DNA from: Marinoscillum furvescens DSM 4134
GTDB lineage: Bacteria; Bacteroidota; Bacteroidia; Cytophagales; Cyclobacteriaceae
Direction: 5' to 3'
Assembly: GCF_003386095.1 (NCBI RefSeq)
Contig: NZ_QREG01000008.1
Location: forward strand, 95,594-159,593
Length of the DNA stretch: 64,000 bases
Part shown: positions 56,844 to 64,000 of the stretch, piece by piece
Position numbering within the stretch: position 1 is the first letter of the stretch
Layout of the letters: the number at the start of each line of letters is the position of its first letter
Position numbers and translations under genes: made by a program
Notes under the pieces: model-generated
Databases searched by the model: none
What the model was told of the DNA's origin: nothing
The model's input: the letters and a program-made list of their open reading frames with translations, nothing else

Positions 56844-57893
56844 ATGGCAATTATCAGCAAGAAAAAAATACCGTATAAAATCAGTTCGCGCCTACGCGAA
56901 TACCTCATCAACTATGACCGGAGCATTTCACTCCCCATAGCTTACAGTGATTTGCTTAGGTACAACAATTCCATTCCGCTGTATGACCGAAACGGAAAAG
57001 ACACCCTATGGGAGACGGTCTTTTACCCACAGGATGATATGGATGATATCTATCACGCCCTGAAAAAAATATACTCTATCATGAAAGCAGATGGAGATGT
57101 AGGTGTCATGGACCATCTGTTTATAGATCGTGTGGACCTGTGTGTCTATGGCAACACACAGCCGTTTCGAGTACGAGTAGTAAACCGAATCAATGACAAC
57201 TTTGACTATTTCTATATAAAGAATGCAGATGCTTCCAGAATCTACGGCCTGGAACTCGAACACCTCCTTTCACCTAATCGCTTAAGCTACCTGGTGGATG
57301 ATCACACCCTGATAGAGGAGCACATAGTAGGCATACCTGCAGAGCAGTTTATAAAAAACCACCTGGATGACCCTAATCTAAATCCTACGCGCCTGGCCAA
57401 AGAGTTTGTAAAATTTAACGAACGATGTTTCGTCAGACTTCTGGGGGATATGCACTCGAGCAACTTTGTGATAGATGTCACTCCAGATTTCGAAGAAGTA
57501 GACTATCGACTTAGAGCCATAGATTTTGACCAGCAATCATACGAAGGCAGAAGAAATATCTACTTGCCTCAGTACTTCAAACAAAACAACCCCATCATCC
57601 AAATAGGGCTCAAATCCATGACCTCTGAAACCGTCCGGCAATACCAGCGAGAAGAAAGGTCACTGATCGCCAACCGGGTGAAAGTGGAGCGCATACGTAT
57701 AGATGACCTGCTGAGTGCCATGGTACACGATGAATTATCCACCGACACCAACGTAAAACAACTGGGCGTAGAATTGGCGGAGTTTTATGAGGAGCGTGAG
57801 TTTTTGGCCTGCCAAAGTATGGGTGAGCTAGTATCCCTGAGCCTGGACATGCTCACTCGCAAACCTGACCTCTATAAAGAACACAAACCCTAA
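56844..57893 (+). CDS. Unrecognised protein with kinase-like catalytic motifs
   Basis: A 349-residue cytosolic protein of no family I recognise. The region GDMHSSN (Gly201, Asp202, His204, Asn207), followed 19 residues later by IDFD (Asp227, Asp229), resembles the catalytic loop and metal-binding motif of aminoglycoside/choline-type kinases. The N-terminal 190 residues (EDPQD-like acidic patches, VRVVNRINDNFDYFYIKNAD) could form the N-lobe. It follows the MurG-like gene by 9 nt and overlaps the convergent phosphoribosyltransferase by 4 nt. Kinase function is an inference. Confidence 0.7.
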   Translation: MAIISKKKIPYKISSRLREYLINYDRSISLPIAYSDLLRYNNSIPLYDRNGKDTLWETVFYPQDDMDDIYHALKKIYSIMKADGDVGVMDHLFIDRVDLCVYGNTQPFRVRVVNRINDNFDYFYIKNADASRIYGLELEHLLSPNRLSYLVDDHTLIEEHIVGIPAEQFIKNHLDDPNLNPTRLAKEFVKFNERCFVRLLGDMHSSNFVIDVTPDFEEVDYRLRAIDFDQQSYEGRRNIYLPQYFKQNNPIIQIGLKSMTSETVRQYQREERSLIANRVKVERIRIDDLLSAMVHDELSTDTNVKQLGVELAEFYEEREFLACQSMGELVSLSLDMLTRKPDLYKEHKP

Positions 57894-58393
57894 TACAGGT
57901 AGACCTCTGGAGAGTCTTCCATTTTTACTTCTACATGCTCATCTAGTGTGGTAGACAGCTCATAGCCCATGTAGTTGGCCAGCACAGGATACTGTTTATG
58001 ACTCCTGTTGACCAGTACTGCTGTTTGCAACTTTTTCAGGTCTACATCCAACAGCGCTTTCATGCTGTGCACCAGCGTTTTGCCTGTATTGAGCACATCA
58101 TCGACTAATACCACTGTCTTACCAGCCAGAAAATCCACGGGTTGTCCAAGTTTTACATCAGAGGCTGCCGGGTCGGATTTGTCGATCTCCAGACGAACAA
58201 GTGAAATGGTCACTCCATCTACAATCTTAGTAAGCTCTGCTTGCAACTTTTCAGCGAGGAAATAGCCTTTGTCATATATACCTACTACGACAATTTCGCT
58301 TTCTTCAAAATTGTTTTCATAGATCTCAAAGGCTATTCTTCGAATGATTTGTGTTACCTGACTTGCTTCAAGGATGAGTTTTTGCTCGTTCAT
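57890..58393 (-). CDS. PyrR-like phosphoribosyltransferase
   Basis: A 167-residue type I phosphoribosyltransferase. The PRPP loop VVLVDDVLNTGKTL is near residues 94-107, with VVVGIYDKGYFLAEKLQAEL before it and AVLVNRSHKQYPVLANYMGY after it, a layout close to PyrR. PyrR binds pyrimidine mRNA and has uracil phosphoribosyltransferase activity; neither role is shown here. It overlaps the Lrp gene upstream by 4 nt (ATGA), an operon. Confidence 0.82.
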   Translation of the reverse strand: MNEQKLILEASQVTQIIRRIAFEIYENNFEESEIVVVGIYDKGYFLAEKLQAELTKIVDGVTISLVRLEIDKSDPAASDVKLGQPVDFLAGKTVVLVDDVLNTGKTLVHSMKALLDVDLKKLQTAVLVNRSHKQYPVLANYMGYELSTTLDEHVEVKMEDSPEVYLY

Positions 58394-58878
58394 GTATTGG
58401 GTATGGGCATTACTTTGCTGTCCTTAAAGGTAGAAAGAATCACCATAGATTGTAGACCATCTACCACTTCGATCTCACTTACTTTTTCGAGCATGAGACG
58501 CTGATAGGACGTAATGTCTTTAGAGATCACCTTTAGGATAAAGTCTCCCGACCCTGTGATGTGATGACACTCGATCACTTCTGGGATTTGGTTGATCTCA
58601 GCTAAAAATAGGTCAATGTTTTTCTTGTTGTGTCCTTTAAGGGTTACCTGTACGAATGTATGTACTCCAAGTCCGATACGCTCGGTGTCCAGCTTGGCAT
58701 GATAGCTCTTGATGATGCCGGAGTTTTCCAGCTTCTTCACTCGCTCTAAAGTGGGAGCCGGGGAGAGCCCTATATCTTTTGACAACTGTGCGTTAGTGAT
58801 CTTTACATTTGACTGGAGGATCTCCAAAATCTTGCGATCGATCTCGTCTAACTTTAAGTGTAGTGAATTTAACTTCAT
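58390..58878 (-). CDS. Lrp/AsnC-family transcriptional regulator
   Basis: A 162-residue regulator. Start ATG at 58878 (MKLNSLHLKLDEIDRKILEI); an upstream TTG is rejected. The helix-turn-helix is near residues 27-50 (LSKDIGLSPAPTLERVKKLE). The ligand-binding RAM domain follows (VHTFVQVTLKGH, HHITGSGDFILKVISKD). It probably senses an amino acid and may control its own operon with the phosphoribosyltransferase gene. Confidence 0.93.
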   Translation of the reverse strand: MKLNSLHLKLDEIDRKILEILQSNVKITNAQLSKDIGLSPAPTLERVKKLENSGIIKSYHAKLDTERIGLGVHTFVQVTLKGHNKKNIDLFLAEINQIPEVIECHHITGSGDFILKVISKDITSYQRLMLEKVSEIEVVDGLQSMVILSTFKDSKVMPIPNT

Positions 58879-58896
58879 TCCAAATTTTATTTGCTG

Positions 58897-58904
58897 CAAA
58901 GGTA
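58897..58904 (-). promoter_or_regulatory. -7 box and nearby dyad upstream of the lrp-type gene
   Basis: TACCTTTG on the minus strand matches TAnnTTTG, 19 nt before the ATG. No clear -33 is seen. About 20 nt farther, TTGGA-N5-TCCAA (58922-58936) is a small dyad that could bind the regulator itself. Confidence 0.5.
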
Positions 58905-58989
58905 ATAACAATTATAAATATTTGGATTCATTCCAAGAATTCTATTATCCCAAACAATCTCTTTGCTTAAAACCCTTAATTATAGATGG

Positions 58990-61900
58990 TTATTGTTTTG
59001 TTACGCGAAACTGAAAAATGCCATCTGGATGCTCCATCTGAACGAAATAGGTTCCTGCATCTAGTGTGGACAAGTCTATGGTAAATGAATTGAGACCCGC
59101 AGGAAGTTCTGTAATTTTTTTAGTTTCCAAAATTTGTCCGGCTAAATCCAGAATTGTCATAGTGACATTGCCAGGCTTTGACAAAATGGCACGCACTGTG
59201 CTCCGATTGCTTGTAGGGTTTGGAAAGGCGGGCTCTAAGGTGGCCTCCGGCTGCACAGCGATACAGTTTTCATTGTTGTCCGGGCTTCGATCTGTAGAGT
59301 TGTACACAGATGCTATGCGTACGCACACATACTGCACCTCGGTAACCAGCGGCAGTGTAACCTGCATCGTAACCACAGCAGAGCTCCCTGGGTTGATACG
59401 TGTTGAAATGATTTCACCGATCACGTATTCATTTTGCAATTCAACCTCGGCTCTGATTTGTTCTATGGGCAGGTTACTCTCATTTTGAATTTCGAGTAGT
59501 ATTTGCTGGCCGAACTTATCTTCTACCAGCTGCATTTTCTCAATAGACAGGTCTACGTCTGGCAGGGCGGACAAGACTGTAGTGGAGGTGGTTGCGACAC
59601 ACCCTCTGTCGGTAATGGCCTCAAGCACAACCTCTCGTGTGCCTGGCTCATTAAAAAATAAGGTAGGTGAGTGCTCTGTAGAGACTTCCTCTCCATCTAC
59701 CAGCCAGCGAAAAGCTGAAGCTCCTTCTGATTGGTTGGTAAAATCAAGGCTAAAAGGCGGTACACCAAAATCATTGGACGGAGTAAATGCTGGGACTGGC
59801 ACTTCGTAAATGTCATAGAGCTGCTCCGACGAATAAGCACACCCACTTTCGGTGGCTACTCGCAACTCTACGTTGGCGGTGCCGTTGCCGCTTATTGGCA
59901 ACAATGCCTCCCGGCCATTACCCGCAAGCGCTCCATCCAAATACCAGCTGCGAGAAACAATGGAGTCATTGTAAACAAGAGATGTATCCGAAACCACAAT
60001 GTTTTCATTGGCACAGTTCCCCTCCACCGAAAAGCCAAGCGATGGTGCCTGTAGTATTTCGAATGTCTTTGTAAGCTGATCCGAACAGAAATTTTCGTTT
60101 TCTACCATCAGAGAAACCTCATAGGTGCCCGGCTGATCAAACACCATCGATACTTCATCTCCTGTATCGCCTAGCTCCTCTCCATTTACCGCCCAAACTC
60201 TGTTTAAAATTTCTTCGGGTGCCGTGAAATCTTCAAATGTGGTAGGCTGACCTATGCAGTCTGGCGTAATACCGAAGTTTATCACTGGTTTAGCCAGAAC
60301 TTCTACCACTTCTGAATAAGAAGCATCACAGCCATTGGAGGCATAGACTTCCATACGTACAATTTGCTTTCCGCTTTCCGCAAAAGTGATTTCCGGACTA
60401 CTCTCACCAGTGGTCACGAGTTCATCCTCCACATACCACTCCCAGGCCACGATATCAGCACCATTTACTAAAGAGACGTCACGAAGCGTGGTAGTATTTT
60501 CCTCACACACTATGCTGTATTCAAACTCCGCCTGTGGCAAGGCATCCACTACCACCTCTTTGACAAGCTGATTGGTACACCCATTCGCGTCTACAATATT
60601 CAGAACGACATCATACCTCCCGGCAGCATCATATAAATGATCGGGGCTCTTGGCGGTGGAGGTAAAACCATCTCCAAAATTCCACGAGAAGGTCACGCCT
60701 TCAGAAGTATTCGTGAAGGTGGTAAGTTCGCCATCACAAGTAGCCGATGCATCAAATGCAACGAGTGGCTGATCCTGTATGGTGATAGTATCGGAGAAGG
60801 TATCTGAGCTGCACCCTGGAATTGACGAGTAGACGGTGATCACCTTTTCTCCAGACTGATCAAATACCAGATTGAGATCTGCAGATGTAGTGGTGTCACC
60901 AATACCCGTGACCGTCCAATGGTAGCTAATAGCCTCTCCGTAAGCCGAATCGTCAGTAGTATTGGAAATATTGATCGTGCTGCCTTCGCAGAAAGTAGAC
61001 GCAGTGACCGTAAATGATGGCACTGGTGGCTCCGGGTAAATGGTAATCTCCTCTTCATGAAAATTATCACAGCTTCCATCAATCACATCTAACCTGACTG
61101 TGTATGTTCCTGTTCCTCCCAATGTGTCAAATAAAACCTGAGGGCTCTCCGAATTGCTGTCTTCGATCCCGTCATTATTAAAATCCCACGAGTAAGAAGT
61201 AAGACCTGTAATGGCTGGAGTGAAGGTGTTGGCATTGGATATACATCTGTTTTCATCAATAGTAAAGCTTGCATCTGGCGCTGTATCTGATATGACCGTT
61301 ATGGTATCCAGTGATGTTCGTCTAACCCCTACATCATCTGTGGCTGTTAAAGCAATAACAAACCCTCCTGATCCTGAATAATAAACATCTGTTGGTTCAA
61401 ATTCTGATGAAGTATATACGTTAGATGTGCAACCTGCATCAAAGGACAATGATGACAATGTAGCTGAACCATCAACCGAAAAACCCATGTATGAGGTGCC
61501 GTTTTCGACTATCGTTATAGATTGAGATGCCGGACTGGATGGAATAGCTATCACAGACACATCTTCTTCTGCTGACACCTCCCCTAACGATAATCTGACC
61601 AAATCACCACCATTGCTGCTTGTCACTAACCCGTAGTAAAATGACCCCTCATTAGCCAAGGCAATATCCAACGGACCATCTAACTCAGTAAATGCATAAC
61701 TATCCATAGAAATAGGATTCTGCATTAGCGATGATCCAAAGCTTAATCGATGAACGGTGTTGTTGCCAAATGATATGCCATAACCATAAAACGATCCCCC
61801 CTCATATACCACTTCCAGGTCTGCTAATAAATCTGCGCCTGCAAGAGCATCTGATGTAAAGGATGTTATATTAGCACTATCCGTGGTTACGCTTGACCCG

Positions 61901-64000
61901 AAATTTAAAATAGTGTAAGTATCAGTGGCGATATTAGAAGCTATCAGATAATGAACTCCTTCTGCCGCTACATAATCTAACCCTCGTGGTGAACTGATTG
62001 AACCTATCCCTCCTAAATCTTCTATGGAGGGCGAATTAGCAAGGTCTGAACCAAAGGTCAACCGAAAAAGCTTATTATTACCTGAACTCAACAAGAAACC
62101 TACCCACTCGCCTGATTCTTCCTCAAGAACAAATCCATCTCCATTACTAAGACCGCTGATCGGGATGCTGGTAACTACTAAAGATGGATTATCAAGTGCT
62201 TCACCGAATGAAATACGCACCAATGAATTTTGATTCCTGGAAGTTACAAACCCATACCACTTCCCCGAATCTTCTACGATTTTTATCCGCTGAGGATTGT
62301 TAACACCACTAAGACTCATTAATGTTGATACTGTTGGAGTAGAGGCTAAGTCCCCGAAACAAAAATCCCATTCATAACTAACCGCATTGACCGATTCATT
62401 TGACAATAAAAGACGTTCCTCTGAACACAATGACGATTGTACAGAAAACTGTGGTGTAGGGTAAGACGCATTTACAACCTCCAAAGATTTCGTTATTACT
62501 TCTAAGCAACCCTGAACCGTCTCAGCCGAAAGAGTTATATCATAAATACCAGTATTAAATGTAAAGGAAGTAGATCGTTCTGTAGCTGACCCCAATCCGT
62601 CAAAATCCCATTCCCAGGATACAATTGAGTCATATGTTAAGGTCAAATCCGTACCATTAAAATCCACCGGCAGGTTTTCTATTGCTTCTCCAAATGTGAA
62701 GTCCGCCAATGGCTGATTATTTACCTCAAGTTCGCGGGTAAATGTGGTTGTACATCCGCTCGCATTCGTTACTGATAAACTAACCGTATAGACACCTGCG
62801 GTTGAATATTGATACGCCGTATCTTGTGCAGTACTTGTCCCTTCTCCATCACCAAAATCCCAGACATATCTAGTGATATTCTCCCCTACAACCTCACTTG
62901 TGAACGATATGGCTTCTCCAAAACAATTATTAGTAAAATTAAAACTTACTTCAGGACCTTCATCGATAGTTATGTCTTCACTAGTAACCGTAGAACTGCA
63001 TCCTGGTAAAAAGCTTTGTAATGTGATCGTCTTGATCCCCGATGTTGAAAACGTATAAACCGTATCTTTTTGATTCACTACATCTCCATCAATCACCCAC
63101 TGATAGGTAAGAACATCATCATATCCCGTCTCATCAGTAGTGTTTGTTAGTGTAAATTCGTTGTTCGTGCAAAAGGCTCCGGAAGTGGTAACAGTAAAAC
63201 TTGGAACAGGTGGCTCCGGGTAAATGGTAATCTCCTCTTCATGAAAATTATCACAGCTTCCATCAATCACATCTAATCTGACTGTGTATGTTCCTGTTCC
63301 TCCCAATGTGTCAAATAAAACCTGAGGGCTCTCCGAATTGCTGTCTTCGATCCCGTCATTATTAAAATCCCACGAGTAAGAAGTAAGACCTGTAATGGCT
63401 GGAGTGAAGGTGTTGGCATTGGATATACATCTGTTTTCATCAATAGTAAAGCTCGCATCTGGCGCTGTATCTGATATGACCGTTACGGTATCCAGTGATG
63501 TTCGTCTAACCCCTACATCATCTGTGGCTGTTAAAGCAATAACAAACCCTCCTGATCCTGAATAATAAACATCTGTTGGTTCAAATTCTGATGAAGTATA
63601 TACGTTAGATGTGCAACCTGCATCAAAGGACAATGATGACAATGTAGCTGAACCATCAACCGAAAAACCCATGTATGAGGTGCCGTTTTCGACTATCGTT
63701 ATAGATTGAGATGCCGGACTGGATGGAATAGCTGTCACAGACACATCTTCTTCTGCTGATACCTCCCCTAACGATAATCTGACCAAATCACCACCATTGC
63801 TGCTTGTCACTAACCCGTAGTAAAATGACCCCTCATTAGCCAAGGCAATATCCAACGGACCATCTAACTCAGTAAATGCATAACTATCCATAGAAATAGG
63901 ATTCTGCATTAGCGATGATCCAAAGCTTAATCGATGAACGGTGTTGTTGCCAAATGATATGCCATAACCATAAAACGATCCCCCCTCATATACCACTTCT
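58990..64000 (-). CDS. Giant PKD-repeat protein with T9SS sorting domain, 5' part outside window
   Basis: The C-terminal 1,670 residues of a very large secreted protein; the frame is open to the window edge. It consists of repeated PKD-type domains (for example YVWDFGDGEGTSTAQDTAYQ, FSWNFGDGFTSTAKSPDHLY). These alternate with 20-60-residue propeller-like units (YYGLVTSSNGGDLVRLSLGE). Next comes a CARDB-like domain near the end, then a type A T9SS sorting domain (AFPNPTSN... to FRVTKQ). Two near-identical blocks 728 residues apart lie within it. It is likely exported through the outer membrane and attached to the cell surface; adhesion or matrix binding is inference. Confidence 0.9.
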   Translation of the reverse strand, partial: EVVYEGGSFYGYGISFGNNTVHRLSFGSSLMQNPISMDSYAFTELDGPLDIALANEGSFYYGLVTSSNGGDLVRLSLGEVSAEEDVSVTAIPSSPASQSITIVENGTSYMGFSVDGSATLSSLSFDAGCTSNVYTSSEFEPTDVYYSGSGGFVIALTATDDVGVRRTSLDTVTVISDTAPDASFTIDENRCISNANTFTPAITGLTSYSWDFNNDGIEDSNSESPQVLFDTLGGTGTYTVRLDVIDGSCDNFHEEEITIYPEPPVPSFTVTTSGAFCTNNEFTLTNTTDETGYDDVLTYQWVIDGDVVNQKDTVYTFSTSGIKTITLQSFLPGCSSTVTSEDITIDEGPEVSFNFTNNCFGEAISFTSEVVGENITRYVWDFGDGEGTSTAQDTAYQYSTAGVYTVSLSVTNASGCTTTFTRELEVNNQPLADFTFGEAIENLPVDFNGTDLTLTYDSIVSWEWDFDGLGSATERSTSFTFNTGIYDITLSAETVQGCLEVITKSLEVVNASYPTPQFSVQSSLCSEERLLLSNESVNAVSYEWDFCFGDLASTPTVSTLMSLSGVNNPQRIKIVEDSGKWYGFVTSRNQNSLVRISFGEALDNPSLVVTSIPISGLSNGDGFVLEEESGEWVGFLLSSGNNKLFRLTFGSDLANSPSIEDLGGIGSISSPRGLDYVAAEGVHYLIASNIATDTYTILNFGSSVTTDSANITSFTSDALAGADLLADLEVVYEGGSFYGYGISFGNNTVHRLSFGSSLMQNPISMDSYAFTELDGPLDIALANEGSFYYGLVTSSNGGDLVRLSLGEVSAEEDVSVIAIPSSPASQSITIVENGTSYMGFSVDGSATLSSLSFDAGCTSNVYTSSEFEPTDVYYSGSGGFVIALTATDDVGVRRTSLDTITVISDTAPDASFTIDENRCISNANTFTPAITGLTSYSWDFNNDGIEDSNSESPQVLFDTLGGTGTYTVRLDVIDGSCDNFHEEEITIYPEPPVPSFTVTASTFCEGSTINISNTTDDSAYGEAISYHWTVTGIGDTTTSADLNLVFDQSGEKVITVYSSIPGCSSDTFSDTITIQDQPLVAFDASATCDGELTTFTNTSEGVTFSWNFGDGFTSTAKSPDHLYDAAGRYDVVLNIVDANGCTNQLVKEVVVDALPQAEFEYSIVCEENTTTLRDVSLVNGADIVAWEWYVEDELVTTGESSPEITFAESGKQIVRMEVYASNGCDASYSEVVEVLAKPVINFGITPDCIGQPTTFEDFTAPEEILNRVWAVNGEELGDTGDEVSMVFDQPGTYEVSLMVENENFCSDQLTKTFEILQAPSLGFSVEGNCANENIVVSDTSLVYNDSIVSRSWYLDGALAGNGREALLPISGNGTANVELRVATESGCAYSSEQLYDIYEVPVPAFTPSNDFGVPPFSLDFTNQSEGASAFRWLVDGEEVSTEHSPTLFFNEPGTREVVLEAITDRGCVATTSTTVLSALPDVDLSIEKMQLVEDKFGQQILLEIQNESNLPIEQIRAEVELQNEYVIGEIISTRINPGSSAVVTMQVTLPLVTEVQYVCVRIASVYNSTDRSPDNNENCIAVQPEATLEPAFPNPTSNRSTVRAILSKPGNVTMTILDLAGQILETKKITELPAGLNSFTIDLSTLDAGTYFVQMEHPDGIFQFRVTKQ
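61025..61816 (-). repeat. Internal duplication, downstream copy
   Basis: This 792-nt stretch is almost identical to 63209-64000, exactly 2,184 bp (728 codons) away. I count about five differences, mostly synonymous. It covers a propeller-like block plus one PKD domain. How far it extends past 61816 cannot be judged because the other copy runs off the window. Confidence 0.95.
63209..64000 (-). repeat. Internal duplication, upstream copy cut by window edge
   Basis: Partner of 61025-61816 at a distance of 2,184 bp. Similarity begins sharply at 63209; the plus-strand sequence before it (lower coordinates, encoding the following PKD domain) is only distantly related between the two places. The copy continues to the last base of the window. 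Confidence 0.95.

Noticed and set aside
61089..61274. Duplicated short reading frames opposite or out of frame with the PKD protein (also at 63273-63458)
   Set aside because: They are out-of-frame shadows of the duplicated block; their similarity only reflects the repeat.
61025..64000. Direct repeats as a mobile element or CRISPR
   Set aside because: The repeat is in frame within one gene, has no terminal inverted repeats or transposase, and the unit is far too long for CRISPR.

Overview
The window is a chromosomal segment of a member of the Bacteroidota, most likely a marine-type Cytophagales relative. The evidence is the promoter grammar (TTTG, 18-20 nt, TAnnTTTG), A-rich leaders mostly without Shine-Dalgarno sequences, rpsJ placed behind fusA, a DUF3467 gene behind rpoC, a SusC/SusD pair, and a giant PKD-repeat protein ending in a type IX secretion (T9SS) sorting domain. 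The genus is inference only.

Region 1 (1-21.3 kb, all minus strand) is the core gene-expression block. In transcription order it holds tRNA-Tyr, tRNA-Gly, tRNA-Thr and tuf, a terminator, then tRNA-Trp, secE, nusG, rplK, rplA, rplJ, rplL, rpoB, rpoC and a DUF3467 gene. Next come rpsL, rpsG, fusA and rpsJ, a terminator, then rplC, rplD, rplW, rplB, rpsS, rplV, rpsC and rplP, the last cut by the window edge. Four promoters can be read, and their -7 boxes share the same downstream sequence.

Region 2 (21.4-33.2 kb) is housekeeping: a biotin carrier protein, pyrH-frr, an ECF sigma/zinc-finger anti-sigma/gmk/nadD operon, three glycosyltransferases, ahcY, birA, rsfS and ftsH.

Region 3 (33.5-43.4 kb) is accessory uptake and surface functions: a SusC/SusD nutrient receptor pair with no glycosidase, a large FG-GAP/ASPIC-UnbV lipoprotein, an LpxH-like phosphoesterase and a small secreted propeller-like protein.

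Region 4 (43.4-55.7 kb) holds two divergent export systems. On the minus strand are an adaptor, a MacB-type ATPase and a TolC protein, with no permease gene. On the plus strand are a TetR regulator, an ABC exporter with degenerate ATPase motifs, an HlyD adaptor and a TolC protein, followed by a sigma-54 response regulator and its histidine kinase. The divergent intergenic region carries a sigma-54-like promoter, GTAC dyads, a TetR-type operator and a predicted small RNA of about 70 nt. A related motif precedes the response regulator, suggesting that this two-component system controls the minus-strand efflux operon.

Region 5 (55.8-64 kb) holds a MurG-like glycosyltransferase, an unrecognised kinase-like protein, a PyrR-like phosphoribosyltransferase with an Lrp regulator, and the C-terminal 1,670 residues of a giant PKD/T9SS protein containing a recent 2,184-bp-period internal duplication. 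I saw no insertion sequence, prophage, CRISPR array or clear pseudogene.
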